Source: Paracidovorax oryzae ATCC 19882 (GTDB lineage: Bacteria; Pseudomonadota; Gammaproteobacteria; Burkholderiales; Burkholderiaceae_C). Taken from it: a DNA stretch of 64,000 bases. The notes below the pieces were generated by a model. The model did no database searches and was not told where the DNA came from. It saw only the letters and a list, made by a program, of their open reading frames with translations. The stretch lies in contig NZ_JMKU01000007.1 of the NCBI RefSeq assembly GCF_000687165.1, positions 1 to 64,000 on the forward strand, written 5' to 3'. Of this stretch, positions 1 through 11,482 are shown in pieces (position 1 is the first letter of the stretch; each line of letters opens with the position of its first letter). The position numbers were made by a program, and so were the translations under genes.

Positions 1-227
1 TTCCACCACAGTTGCAGGCAGTGGATGCGCAGCATCGTCTCCACGGCGAATGGCGGGCGTCCACCCAGTGCCTGGTGCGCGCCGCGCGCATGCGGCTGGA
101 TCAGCGCCACCAGCGCCGCCCACGGCACCACCCGGTTCATCTCTTCAAGGAAGATCTCCTTGCGGGTCTTCTTGGGCAGGGGATCGAACCCCAGCATCTG
201 CTGCTGCTCATGCGTCATGCTCGCCAT
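1..227 (-). CDS. IS5-family transposase, N-terminal part (cut by window edge)
   Basis: The minus-strand frame opens at ATG 227 and is still open at position 1, giving the first 75 or so residues. It starts MASMTHEQQQMLGF, continues through KKTRKEIFLEEMNRVVPW, and reaches GGRPPF, ETMLRIHCLQLWW. That run (KxxRxxxFLxxMxxxVPW, then GRPPxxxETMLRIHxxQ) is the N-terminal signature of IS5-group DDE transposases; the catalytic residues lie in the missing part. Whether the full copy is intact cannot be judged. It lies downstream of guaA in the same orientation. Confidence 0.85.
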   Translation of the reverse strand, partial: MASMTHEQQQMLGFDPLPKKTRKEIFLEEMNRVVPWAALVALIQPHARGAHQALGGRPPFAVETMLRIHCLQLWW

Positions 228-283
228 CTTGCCTGCGGCTCACTTCACGCGCCAGTCAGCGATGGGGTTTTGCAGACCTTCCC
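1..283 (-). mobile_element. IS5-family insertion sequence, one end only
   Basis: The left edge of the window lies inside an insertion sequence. The element carries the start of an IS5-type transposase on the minus strand. About 55 bp upstream of that start the sequence GAAGGTCTGCAAAA (about 267-280, read on the minus strand) resembles an IS5-family terminal inverted repeat. Directly beyond it is CTAG (283-286), the kind of 4-bp target IS5 elements duplicate. The other end is outside the window, so the inverted repeat and target duplication cannot be confirmed. Confidence 0.75.
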
Positions 284-444
284 TAGAGCAGGAAACGCTC
301 GAAGTTTTTTTACCGCGAGTCCACCCGCCAAGTCGTTTTGCTGGCGGGCGATAGCGACCGATAGCTAGCAAAACAAATCGCTGTAATATCAATAACTTAC
401 GTGACGATAGTGATTGCAGGCGACAGTCCCCAAAGGACCTAATT

Positions 445-2070
<1,626 letters not shown>

Positions 2071-2108
2071 GGTGGTCGGGGTCGGTAAGAGCGGTGGAAT
2101 CGGAGGAG

Positions 2109-2555
2109 TCAGAACGTGGACAGATCGAGCAGCGCCACGCCGGTGCGCGTGGCGGCCTCGGCCTGGGCGGTATCGAAGGTGGCGAGCGGCAGGCGCAGCG
2201 AGCGTGCGAGCCAGAGGTAGGCGGCGTCGTAGACCGGCAGGCCGGTATCGAGGGCGACGTCGAGCACGGCCTTGTGCTGCGCGGGCGCCAGCTCGTGCAG
2301 TTCCACGCGGTGGCGGATGGCTTCGAGCACGGCCCACAGGCCTTCGACGGAGCCCGCGGGAATGCGGCCGGCATGCACGCCGCTCGCGATCAGGTTGCCG
2401 CACTCCCACTGCCAGAGGTTGGGCGCCTGGGGCTCGACCTCGTCGCGGCGGATGCGGGCATAGAGGCGCCGCGTGTGCTCGCTGGCCGCATCGGGCAGCA
2501 GCCAGGCGGCGGTCACGGAAGCATCGAGCACGAAGGCGGTGGTGGACATGGTCAT
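2109..2555 (-). CDS. vapC: VapC-like PIN-domain toxin
   Basis: This 148-aa PIN-domain protein is probably the ribonuclease toxin of a type II toxin-antitoxin pair. The four acidic residues expected in a PIN active site are visible: Asp11 (FVLDAS), Glu51 (WQWECGN), Asp110 ([10 protein letters not shown]) and Asp128 (ATFD). Its start ATG 2555 overlaps the antitoxin stop as ATGA, so the two are translationally coupled. A second in-frame ATG at 2549 is possible. The pair lies between guaB and guaA. RNA target is unknown; PIN toxins usually cut tRNA or rRNA. Confidence 0.88.
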   Translation of the reverse strand: MTMSTTAFVLDASVTAAWLLPDAASEHTRRLYARIRRDEVEPQAPNLWQWECGNLIASGVHAGRIPAGSVEGLWAVLEAIRHRVELHELAPAQHKAVLDVALDTGLPVYDAAYLWLARSLRLPLATFDTAQAEAATRTGVALLDLSTF

Positions 2556-2815
2556 GCGGCGGTGCTCCGCCCGCTGCGGCGCAGGGCGGGCGCCGCCGTG
2601 TGCGCGGTCGCGGCGCGGATGCTGGCATGCAGCGCATCGATCTGCCCCAGCTCCCGTGCGATCTGCTCGTCCGTGATCACCGGCCGGCGCCGCACCGGGA
2701 GCATGCGCACCACCTCTTTCCCGTGCCGGGTGATGCGCACCTCTTCGCCCTGCTCCACCGCCTCGATGAGCGCGGAAAAACGGGTCTTGGCTTCGTAGAT
2801 GCCGACGGTCTGCAT
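2552..2815 (-). CDS. Phd/YefM-type antitoxin
   Basis: This 87-aa protein is the probable antitoxin and autorepressor of the adjacent VapC-like toxin. The N-terminal half ([20 protein letters not shown], then [16 protein letters not shown]) is the Phd/YefM DNA-binding fold; the C-terminal part, which would wrap the toxin, is Arg/Ala-rich and less conserved. ATG 2815 is preferred because it begins the Phd domain; an upstream in-frame start at 2881 would place coding sequence over the promoter and operator. Its stop overlaps the toxin start by 4 bp. Confidence 0.85.
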   Translation of the reverse strand: MQTVGIYEAKTRFSALIEAVEQGEEVRITRHGKEVVRMLPVRRRPVITDEQIARELGQIDALHASIRAATAHTAAPALRRSGRSTAA

Positions 2816-2840
2816 GCGCGAAAGGCTTCCGGAAAAAAGA

Positions 2841-2876
2841 AAAGTCTGGCCTGAACAAGAATTCAGACCAGACTTT
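2841..2876. promoter_or_regulatory. Inverted-repeat operator of the toxin-antitoxin operon
   Basis: AAAGTCTGG-C-CTGAA (2841-2855) is mirrored by TTCAG-A-CCAGACTTT (2862-2876): 15-bp arms with one mismatch and a 6-bp spacer. The half-site core GACCAGA recurs twice just upstream (2885-2891 and 2903-2909). Position over the -10 box fits autorepression by the Phd-type antitoxin. Binding is inferred, not shown. Confidence 0.6.
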
Positions 2877-2900
2877 ACCAAACCGACCAGAAAATAACAA
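2872..2900 (-). promoter_or_regulatory. Putative sigma-70 promoter of the phd-vapC pair
   Basis: Read on the minus strand, TTGTTA (2900-2895) is followed after exactly 17 bp by TAAAGT (2877-2872). Each box matches four of six consensus bases. It lies about 55 bp upstream of the antitoxin ATG, and the -10 box overlaps the inverted-repeat operator at 2841-2876. Confidence 0.5.
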
Positions 2901-3004
2901 TCAGACCAGAATGATCCTGAGCGCCAGTTTCGTCATGGCACGCAACGCCACAGCGGCCCAACGCGCGGGCAGCCGTGCAAGGGCCGCCCTGCCGCACCGG
3001 CTGC

Positions 3005-3068
3005 GTCCCCCTTCCCGAACGGCGCAGCCGTTCGAGAGAAGGGGGAAGGCGCGCAGCGCCTCAGGGGG
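3005..3068 (-). repeat. Dispersed double-hairpin repeat, copy A
   Basis: On the minus strand, 10 bp after the guaB stop, the sequence CCCCCTGAG begins a small hairpin (GGCGC-TGC-GCGCC) followed by a long one: CCCCCTTC paired with GAAGGGGG enclosing GAACGGC-TGC-GCCGTTC. Related copies occur at 14875-14913 and 49675-49724. There is no T-run, so it is not a classical intrinsic terminator. Confidence 0.8.
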
Positions 3069-3078
3069 TTGTGGGCAG

Positions 3079-5168
<2,090 letters not shown>

Positions 5169-5199
5169 AGCCGGCTGCGTTCGCGGCGGCTCCGGACCC

Positions 5200-5553
5200 T
5201 CAGTACCCGGCCTTGGCACCCGGGCGCCGCGTGGCGAACAGCCCCGTGGCCCGTGCCCCCTGGCGCGCGAAGCGCTCGCGCCGCGCCTTCTTGGGATCGA
5301 CCCGCAGCGGGCGGTACCACTCCACGCGGTCGCCGTCCTGCAGCACGCGGTCCAGCGCCACGGGGCGGCCCCAGATGCCGCAGGTAGCCGATCCATCCTC
5401 GGGGCCGCCACAGGCCGCGATCGCATCGCGCACCGTGGCGCCGGCAGGCAATTCCATCGCCGCCTCCCTCACCTCGCGCGGCCCGGGCGACCACGCGACG
5501 GTCACCGCCACGCGGCCCGCGACGGCGGCGGCCATGGCACCGGCCTCAGCCAT
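5200..5553 (-). CDS. rnfH: RnfH-family (UPF0125) ubiquitin-like-fold protein
   Basis: A 117-aa member of the RnfH family, small beta-grasp proteins of unsettled function that are regularly encoded next to ratA and smpB. Visible family features are VAVTVAWSPGPREVREAAMELPAGATVRDAI near the start region (given in parts: VAVTVAWS, ELPAGATVRDAI), then GIWGRPV and LQDGDRVEWYRPLRVDPKKARRER read as separate blocks DGDRVEWYRPL and DPKKARRER. Start ATG 5553 lies 8 bp inside the ratA 3' end; ATG 5535 is an alternative. Confidence 0.88.
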   Translation of the reverse strand: MAEAGAMAAAVAGRVAVTVAWSPGPREVREAAMELPAGATVRDAIAACGGPEDGSATCGIWGRPVALDRVLQDGDRVEWYRPLRVDPKKARRERFARQGARATGLFATRRPGAKAGY

Positions 5554-5986
5554 AGACCTGCTCCGCGCGCTGGATGAACGCATCCACCATGCTGCCCGCG
5601 ATGCGGTCGAACACCGGGCCCACCAGCGCGGCCAGCGCGATGTTGTCGAAACCGTAGTTGAGCTGCAGCTCCACCTTGCAGGCCCGCTGGCTGCCGTCGC
5701 CCACGGGATGGAAGCGCCAGTCGCCATCGAGCTGCGAGAAAGGCCCTTTCACGAGCCGCATCTGCACGCGCCGGCCGGGCTCGTGCTGGTTGCGCGTGAC
5801 GAAGGACTTGCGCAGGCCGCTGAAGGCGATGCCCACCTCGGCGGTCATGCCGTGCTCGTCCTGTTCCAGCACCCGCGCGCTGTCGCACCAGGGCAGGAAT
5901 TCCGGGTACTTCGCCACGTCGGTGACGAGGGCGAACATCTCTTCGGGGCTGTACCAGATCAGGACGGACTTGTTGACGTTTTTCAT
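5546..5986 (-). CDS. ratA: RatA/COQ10-like START-domain protein
   Basis: A 146-aa SRPBCC (START-like) protein of the RatA/Coq10 family. Members bind a lipid or quinone in a hydrophobic cavity; E. coli RatA has been reported to block 70S assembly, whereas Coq10 homologues act in respiration. Motifs are MKNVNKSVLIWYSPEEMF at the start and PEFLPWCDSARVLE, then GPFSQLDGDWRF. ATG 5986 is the family start; upstream in-frame codons look non-coding. The gene overlaps rnfH by 8 bp and is divergent from smpB, the conserved arrangement in proteobacteria. Confidence 0.9.
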   Translation of the reverse strand: MKNVNKSVLIWYSPEEMFALVTDVAKYPEFLPWCDSARVLEQDEHGMTAEVGIAFSGLRKSFVTRNQHEPGRRVQMRLVKGPFSQLDGDWRFHPVGDGSQRACKVELQLNYGFDNIALAALVGPVFDRIAGSMVDAFIQRAEQVYG

Positions 5987-6108
5987 GGGAGGACGGGCAT
6001 GGCGGGCCGCGGCGGGACGGAGCACTAGAATCCCCGGATAGCGCACGGCCGATCGTCCGATTGTAGGGAGGGCTTTCAAACGCCTCCATGTGCCGCATCT
6101 GATTCCCC

Positions 6109-6582
6109 ATGGCCAAGAAACCCGAGACCCTGTCACGCATCGCCGACAACAAGAAGGCGGCCTTCAACTATTTCTTCGAGGAACGCCACGAGGCGGGCAT
6201 GGTGCTGCACGGCTGGGAGGTCAAGGCCCTGCGCGAAGGCAAGGTGCAGCTCACAGACGGCTACGTGGTGATCCGCGAAGGCGAGCTCTACCTGATCGGC
6301 TGCCAGATCAATCCCCTGAAGACGGCCTCCACCCACGTGAGCCCGGACGCGGTCCGCACCAAGAAGCTGCTGCTGCACAAGGAAGAGATCAAGCGCCTGA
6401 TCGGAAAAGTCGAGCAGAAGGGCTATACGCTGGTGCCGCTGAACCTGCACTGGACCAACGGCCGCGCCAAGTGCGAGATCGCGCTCGCCAAGGGCAAGGC
6501 CGAGCACGACAAGCGCGACACCATCAAGGAGCGCGAGGGCAAGCGCGAGGTGGAACGCGCGATGAAGAGCCGCCACCGCTGA
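6109..6582 (+). CDS. smpB: SsrA-binding protein SmpB
   Basis: SmpB binds tmRNA and delivers it to stalled ribosomes for trans-translation. The 157-aa protein has the full oligonucleotide-binding barrel ([59 protein letters not shown]) and the basic C-terminal tail ([13 protein letters not shown]) that mimics the tRNA anticodon stem in the decoding centre. Length is typical. ATG 6109 matches the family N-terminus (MAKKPE). The stop codon is the loop of an intrinsic terminator. Confidence 0.97.
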   Translation: MAKKPETLSRIADNKKAAFNYFFEERHEAGMVLHGWEVKALREGKVQLTDGYVVIREGELYLIGCQINPLKTASTHVSPDAVRTKKLLLHKEEIKRLIGKVEQKGYTLVPLNLHWTNGRAKCEIALAKGKAEHDKRDTIKEREGKREVERAMKSRHR

Positions 6583-6600
6583 GGCGGTGGAATTTTTTTT
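6573..6600 (+). terminator. Intrinsic terminator overlapping the smpB stop codon
   Basis: CCACCGC (6573-6579) pairs with GCGGTGG (6584-6590) around the loop TGAG, followed by AA and eight T residues (6593-6600). The loop contains the smpB stop codon TGA (6580-6582), so the terminator stem begins within the last two sense codons. Confidence 0.9.
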
Positions 6601-6610
6601 CGGGCAGGGC

Positions 6611-6645
6611 GGAATAAATCCGCCGCGTCCGGTGTTTACTCCGTT
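6611..6645 (+). promoter_or_regulatory. Possible ECF-sigma promoter before the lipoprotein gene
   Basis: GGAATAAA (6611-6618) resembles the GGAAT-type -35 element used by many ECF sigma factors, and GTGTTTAC/CGTT (6632-6645) lies downstream. The spacing does not fit a standard ECF promoter cleanly, so this rests mainly on the -35-like word and on the sigma factor gene that follows. Confidence 0.3.
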
Positions 6646-6688
6646 GCGGGCCGGCATGTCGCCGGCCCTGCCTACAGGAGCAACACCG

Positions 6689-7078
6689 ATGACCCGAATC
6701 TCCACCCTCTTGGCCGCTTCCGCCCTGGCCCTGGCGCTTGCCGGCTGCGCCTCCATGTCGTCGTCCCGCATGCCCGGCGGCGTTGCCGAGAAGAACGGCG
6801 CCCTCGTGGGCCCGAACGGCATGACGCTCTACACCTTCGACCGCGACCCGGCCGGCGGCGGCAAGTCGGTCTGCAACGGCCCCTGCGCGAAGAACTGGCC
6901 GCCGCTGCTGGCCGGCAGCGACACGCCCACGGGCGAATTCAGCGTGGTGGAGCGCGATGACGGCGCCAAGCAACTGGCCTACAAGGGCAAGCCGCTGTAC
7001 TACTGGGTCAAGGACACCCAGCCCGGCGAACGCACCGGCGACGGCGTGAATCAGGTCTGGCGCACCGCCAAGCCCTGA
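6689..7078 (+). CDS. COG4315-type lipoprotein (PF03640 repeats)
   Basis: A 129-aa predicted lipoprotein with signal peptide and lipobox LAGC (MTRISTLLAASALALALAGC). The mature part carries two copies of the secreted repeat of PF03640: GMTLYTFDRDPAGGGKSVCNG with CAKNWPPLLAG, and QLAYKGKPLYYWVKDTQPGE with GVNQVW. Function of the family is unknown. An AGGAG ribosome site precedes ATG 6689. It lies 20 bp upstream of an ECF sigma gene and probably belongs to the same operon and regulon. Confidence 0.85.
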   Translation: MTRISTLLAASALALALAGCASMSSSRMPGGVAEKNGALVGPNGMTLYTFDRDPAGGGKSVCNGPCAKNWPPLLAGSDTPTGEFSVVERDDGAKQLAYKGKPLYYWVKDTQPGERTGDGVNQVWRTAKP

Positions 7079-7098
7079 CCGGCCTCGACGCCGCCCGC

Positions 7099-7644
7099 AT
7101 GGACGACATCGCTGCGCACCTGCCGGGCCTGCGGCGCTATGCGCGGGCCCTGACGGGCAATGCCTGGGCGGCGGACGACCTGGTGCAGGACACGCTGGAA
7201 CGTGCCTGCCGGAAGTGGCTGCTGTGGCGCCCGGGCAGCGACCTGCGCGCATGGCTGTTCACGCTCATGCACCGCGTGTACCTGAACCAGCTGCGGGCGG
7301 TGCCGGCCCAGCCGCCGCTCGACCTGGAATCGGTGCAGGACCACCTGCAGGCGCCGCCCGCGCGCACGGACGACGCGCTGGACCTGGACCGCTGCCTGCA
7401 GCGCCTGCCCGCCGACCAGCGCGCGGTGCTGCTGCTGGTGACACTCGAGGACATGGATTACGCCGCCGCCGCGAAGGTGCTGGACGTGCCGGCGGGCACG
7501 GTGATGTCGCGCCTCTCGCGCGCCCGGCAGCGGCTGCGCGAACTGATGGAACCGCAGGCCCGTACACCCGGCGCGGCGGCGGAGGCCGCGGCGCGGCGGC
7601 CGCCCTCGCCGCCTGCAGCGCCGCGGCTGCGGCGGCTGAAATGA
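7099..7644 (+). CDS. ECF-family RNA polymerase sigma factor
   Basis: A 181-aa sigma-70 family member of the extracytoplasmic-function group. Region 2 covers about residues 8-66 (DDLVQDTLERACRKW, DLRAWLFTLMHRVYLNQLR). Region 4 covers about residues 95-150 (LPADQRAVLLLVTLEDMDY, then VPAGTVMSRLSRARQRLRE, the helix-turn-helix). A Pro/Ala/Arg-rich tail of about 30 residues follows. The gene is 17 bp from its probable anti-sigma partner. The inducing signal is not apparent. Confidence 0.93.
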   Translation: MDDIAAHLPGLRRYARALTGNAWAADDLVQDTLERACRKWLLWRPGSDLRAWLFTLMHRVYLNQLRAVPAQPPLDLESVQDHLQAPPARTDDALDLDRCLQRLPADQRAVLLLVTLEDMDYAAAAKVLDVPAGTVMSRLSRARQRLRELMEPQARTPGAAAEAAARRPPSPPAAPRLRRLK

Positions 7645-7660
7645 TGATGGACCGCAGGCC

Positions 7661-8503
7661 ATGACCGACCCGCGCACACCTTATCCCGACGGTACTCCGC
7701 ATGGCGCCCCACCCGGCGCTCCGGACACCGGCCTGGACGACGACCGCCTGCATGCGCTGGTGGACGGCCGGCTGCCGCACGAGGAAGCGCAGGCGCTGCG
7801 CCGGCAGCTCTCGGACGACCCCGCGAACCGTGAACGCGTGCAGGACTGGGAGGCCCAGCGGGAACAGCTGCGCGGGCTGCATGCCCACTGGGAAGAGGCT
7901 CCGGTGCCGCCCCTGCTCGCCCAGGCGGCTCAGGACTTCCGCAACCGCCGCCTGCAGGCGTCACGGGCCTGGAGCATGGCGGGTCTTGCCGCCTCCCTGC
8001 TGCTCGCCTTCGGACTGGGGTGGACGCTGCACGGCCCGGCCCCCACGACCCTGCCTCCCACCCAGCGTTTCGCGCTGCAGGCCGCCGCGGCCCACGCGGT
8101 GTACCAGCCCGAGCAGCGCCATCCGGTGGAGGTGGGCGCGGCACAGCAGGAACACCTGGTGCAATGGCTCTCCAGGCGCCTGGGCCGGCCGCTGCACATT
8201 CCAGACCTGCAGCCCCAGGGCTACGAACTGGTGGGCGGGCGCCTGCTGCCGGGCGATGCGGGACCGGGCGGCGCCAGCGGCGCGCGGGCGCAGTTCATGT
8301 ACCAGAATGCCGCGGGGCAGCGCGTCACGCTGTACCTCGGCGCGCTGCCTGCGGCTCCGGCGGAAACCGCGTTCCGCTACGAAGGCGATGGTCCCGTGCC
8401 CAGCTTCTACTGGGTGGAAGACGGCTTCGGCTACGCGCTGAGCGGGCCTTTGCCGCGCGATGCGCTGCTGGCCATCGCGACGGCCGTCCATCCGCAGCTG
8501 TGA
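7661..8503 (+). CDS. Membrane anti-sigma factor
   Basis: A 280-aa single-pass membrane protein. The cytosolic N-terminal part contains DDDRLHALVDGRLPHEEAQAL, typical of anti-sigma domains of this type. One transmembrane segment at about residues 106-124 (MAGLAASLLLAFGLGWTL) is followed by a periplasmic domain (TLYLGALPA, FYWVEDGFGYALSG) that may sense an envelope signal. No zinc HxxxCxxC motif is present. Its location just after the ECF sigma gene supports the role; partner specificity is inferred. Confidence 0.85.
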   Translation: MTDPRTPYPDGTPHGAPPGAPDTGLDDDRLHALVDGRLPHEEAQALRRQLSDDPANRERVQDWEAQREQLRGLHAHWEEAPVPPLLAQAAQDFRNRRLQASRAWSMAGLAASLLLAFGLGWTLHGPAPTTLPPTQRFALQAAAAHAVYQPEQRHPVEVGAAQQEHLVQWLSRRLGRPLHIPDLQPQGYELVGGRLLPGDAGPGGASGARAQFMYQNAAGQRVTLYLGALPAAPAETAFRYEGDGPVPSFYWVEDGFGYALSGPLPRDALLAIATAVHPQL

Positions 8504-8504
8504 G

Positions 8505-9596
8505 TCACCGCAGGCCGGCCAGCGGATGGGAATGCGCGGGCCAGGGGCTGTCGAAGAAGGGCTGCCACATGGCGGGCGTGACGTCCTCGATGCGTGCCGG
8601 GTTCCAGCGGGGCGCATGGTCCTTGTCCACCGCGAGCGCGCGGATGCCTTCCACCGTTTCGCTCTGTCCGGGCCGCAGGTAGAAGCAGTGCCGCACCATG
8701 TCGCGCTCCATGCGCAGGTCGGCGGCCAGGTCCATCCCCCGGGCGCGCCGGATCTGCTCCAGCACCACGTGCAGCATCAGCGGCGAGCGCTTGCGCAGCG
8801 TGGCCGCCGTGGCGCGAGCCCAGTCGCTGCCATCGGCCTCCAGCGCCGCGGCAATGGCCGGCACGCTGTCCTGGCCGAAGGCCGCGTCGATGCGCGCGCG
8901 GTCGGCCGTGGCGGCGGGTGCAGATGCGACGAAATGCGTGGCCACCCAGCGTTCGATGGCGGCCCCATCCTCGAAGCCCTGCGTGGCCAGGCCCTCCCAC
9001 ACGCCGTGCTGGGCCTCGGCGGGCATGCAGCCATCGGCCAGGCCCAGCGCGACCGCATCGCCCGCACCGATGGTGTCACCCGTCAGCGCCAGCCATTCGC
9101 CCGTGCGGCCGGGGCAGCGCGAGAGGAAGTAGCCGCCGCCCACGTCCGGGAACAGGCCGATGGCCGTCTCGGGCATCGCCATCTTGGTGCGTTCCGTGAC
9201 GATGCGCTGGCTCCCGCCCTGGCTGATGCCCATGCCGCCGCCCATGACGATGCCGTCCATGAAGGCGATGTAGGGCTTGCCGAAGGTGTGGATCAGGTGG
9301 TTGAGCGCGTATTCCTCGGTGAAGAAGTCTTCCAGCTGCGGGTTGCCGGTGCTGCCGGCCTGGTGCAGGAAGCGGATGTCCCCGCCCGCGCAGAACGCAC
9401 CGAAGGCGCCCTCCTTGTTCGTGCCGCGGATCGCCACGGCGAGCACGGCCGGGTCCGACTGCCAGCGCAGCAGCGCCTCCATGAGGTCGCGCACCATGCC
9501 CAGCGACAGGGCGTTGAGCGCGCGCGGGCGGTTCAGCGTGATGAAGCCCACCTGTCCGCGCACCTCGGCCAGCACGTCGCGTTGCGTTGCATCCAT
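8505..9596 (-). CDS. 3-hydroxyisobutyryl-CoA hydrolase-like crotonase
   Basis: A 363-aa crotonase-fold enzyme, probably hydrolysing 3-hydroxyisobutyryl-CoA in valine breakdown. CoA-binding and oxyanion features are LNRPRALNALS, FCAGGDIRFL and GIVMGGGMGIS; the catalytic-Glu region is MPETAIGLFPDVGGGYFLSR. The length and the C-terminal extension (MWQPFFDSPWP) separate it from ordinary enoyl-CoA hydratases of about 260 aa. AGGAG precedes ATG 9596. It is convergent with the anti-sigma gene (1 bp between stops). No other valine-catabolic gene is nearby, so substrate is by family only. Confidence 0.85.
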   Translation of the reverse strand: MDATQRDVLAEVRGQVGFITLNRPRALNALSLGMVRDLMEALLRWQSDPAVLAVAIRGTNKEGAFGAFCAGGDIRFLHQAGSTGNPQLEDFFTEEYALNHLIHTFGKPYIAFMDGIVMGGGMGISQGGSQRIVTERTKMAMPETAIGLFPDVGGGYFLSRCPGRTGEWLALTGDTIGAGDAVALGLADGCMPAEAQHGVWEGLATQGFEDGAAIERWVATHFVASAPAATADRARIDAAFGQDSVPAIAAALEADGSDWARATAATLRKRSPLMLHVVLEQIRRARGMDLAADLRMERDMVRHCFYLRPGQSETVEGIRALAVDKDHAPRWNPARIEDVTPAMWQPFFDSPWPAHSHPLAGLR

Positions 9597-9845
9597 TCGA
9601 TAGTCTCCTTGGAATCCTGTGTTGGAACGTGCCGGAAATTGTGCCGCAGGCCGCGCGGTGTGCCCGGTCTCCTACAGGACCTGCCTGGAGCGCTGCCTAG
9701 AATGTTCCGGCATGCCCCACCCCGCCGCGGCACCGCGGCCCCTCCCTTTCTCCTCCATCACGCCGCCCCGCGTGCGGCCCGCCGCTGAGGGCTGCCTTGC
9801 GGCGAGCCAGGCGCCGCAGCGCACCAGCCCGCAGGGAGACCCGCC

Positions 9846-11438
9846 ATGGAATGGCTGAGCGACCCTTCGGCCTGGGCGGGCCTGGCGACGCTGGTGGTAC
9901 TGGAGATCGTCCTCGGCATCGACAACCTCGTCTTCATCGCCATCCTGGCCGACAAGCTGCCGCCGGAGCAGCGCGACCGCGCCCGGCTGATCGGCCTGTC
10001 CCTCGCGCTCGTGCTGCGGCTGTGCCTGCTGGCCGCCATCGCGCACCTGGTGCGCCTCACCACGCCGGTCATCGAATGGGGCTGGCTGTCGCTGTCGTGG
10101 CGGGACATCATCCTGCTGGCCGGAGGCATCTTCCTGCTGTGGAAGGCCACGACCGAACTGCACGAGCGCCTGGAAGGCGTGGATGCGACCGGTCCGGAGC
10201 GCCGCGAGCATGCGGCTTTCGGGGTCGTGCTGGTGCAGATCGTGGCGCTGGACGCGGTGTTCTCTCTCGACTCGATCATCACCGCCGTGGGCATGGTGCA
10301 GCACCTGCCGGTGATGATGGCCGCCGTGGTGATCGCGATGGGCGTGATGATGGTGGCGTCGCGCGCGCTCACCGCCTTCGTCAACCGCCATCCCACGGTG
10401 GTGGTGCTGTGCCTGAGCTTCCTGCTCATGATCGGGCTCAGCCTGGTGTCCGAGGGCATGGGCTTCCACCTGCCCAAGGGCTACCTGTACGCGGCGATCG
10501 GTTTTTCCATCCTCATCGAGTTCTTCAACCAGTGGCGGCTGCGCAATATCGCGCGCCATGCCGCGCGGCTGCCGCTGCGCGAGCGCACGGCGCGCACGGT
10601 GCTGCGCCTGCTGGGCGGCCAGGACGCGGGTGCAGCCGGCGGCAATTCGGCCGCCGCCAGCGCGGAAGCCGCGCTCAGGGGCGCCTTCCGCCAGGAGGAG
10701 CGCAGCATGGTGCGGGGCGTGCTCTCGCTGGCCGAGCGCTCCGTGCTCTCCATCATGACCCCGCGCGCGGATGTGGACTGGATCGACATCAGCCAGGACA
10801 AGCCGTCGCTCTACCGCCAACTGCAGGCGCAGCCGCACGGGCTGTTCCCGGTCTGCGACCGGGGCGGGCTGGACGCGGTGCTCGGCGTGGGCCGCGCCAA
10901 GGACCTCATGGCCGACCTCGTCGAGCGCGGCACCATCGACCGCCAGCGCAGCCTGCAGCCGCCGCTGATCGTGCCGGAAACGGTGAGCATCCTGCGCCTC
11001 ATGGAGAACCTGCGCCGCACGCGCAACCACCTGGCGCTGGTGAGCGATGAATACGGCACGATCCTGGGCCTCGTCACGCCGATGGACGTGCTGGAAGCCA
11101 TCGCGGGCGAATTTCCCGATGCGGGGGAAGACCTGCTGGTGCAGCCCGTGGGGCCGGACCACTGGCTGGCGGACGGACTGGTGGACCTGCACACGCTCGC
11201 GCGCACGGTGCGGGTGGAGCGGCTCGCCCACAGCGCGCACGATGCCAGCACGCTGGCCGGGCTGCTGCTGGAAACCCTCGGGGAATTGCCCGAGCCCGGC
11301 CGCGCCATGGTGCTGCACGGCCTGCGCTTCGAGGTGGTGGCCCTGCAGGGCCGGCGCATCGCTCGCGTGGACGTGCGCCGCGACGACAGCGCCGATCCGG
11401 CCGTTGCCGGCGCGGCATCGCCGTCCGCAGGCACCTGA
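9846..11438 (+). CDS. TerC-family membrane protein with CBS and CorC domains
   Basis: A 530-aa inner-membrane protein of the YoaE/YegH type. Residues 1-235 form a seven-helix TerC domain with acidic intramembrane motifs ([14 protein letters not shown] and [18 protein letters not shown]). A pair of CBS domains follows at about 300-425 ([45 protein letters not shown]), then a CorC/HlyC domain ([15 protein letters not shown]) ending near 515. Members are linked to metal-ion homeostasis or co-translational metal loading; the role here is unproven. A GGGAG ribosome site precedes the start. Confidence 0.9.
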   Translation: MEWLSDPSAWAGLATLVVLEIVLGIDNLVFIAILADKLPPEQRDRARLIGLSLALVLRLCLLAAIAHLVRLTTPVIEWGWLSLSWRDIILLAGGIFLLWKATTELHERLEGVDATGPERREHAAFGVVLVQIVALDAVFSLDSIITAVGMVQHLPVMMAAVVIAMGVMMVASRALTAFVNRHPTVVVLCLSFLLMIGLSLVSEGMGFHLPKGYLYAAIGFSILIEFFNQWRLRNIARHAARLPLRERTARTVLRLLGGQDAGAAGGNSAAASAEAALRGAFRQEERSMVRGVLSLAERSVLSIMTPRADVDWIDISQDKPSLYRQLQAQPHGLFPVCDRGGLDAVLGVGRAKDLMADLVERGTIDRQRSLQPPLIVPETVSILRLMENLRRTRNHLALVSDEYGTILGLVTPMDVLEAIAGEFPDAGEDLLVQPVGPDHWLADGLVDLHTLARTVRVERLAHSAHDASTLAGLLLETLGELPEPGRAMVLHGLRFEVVALQGRRIARVDVRRDDSADPAVAGAASPSAGT

Positions 11439-11482
11439 GTCCCTGCCCTCGCTGCTGCGGCGGCACCGCGGCTCCAGAAACG

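Noticed and set aside
326-350. Hairpin CCCGCCA/TGGCGGG behind guaA as a terminator
   Set aside because: On the guaA strand the stem is not followed directly by T residues; the nearby T-run is on the wrong side.
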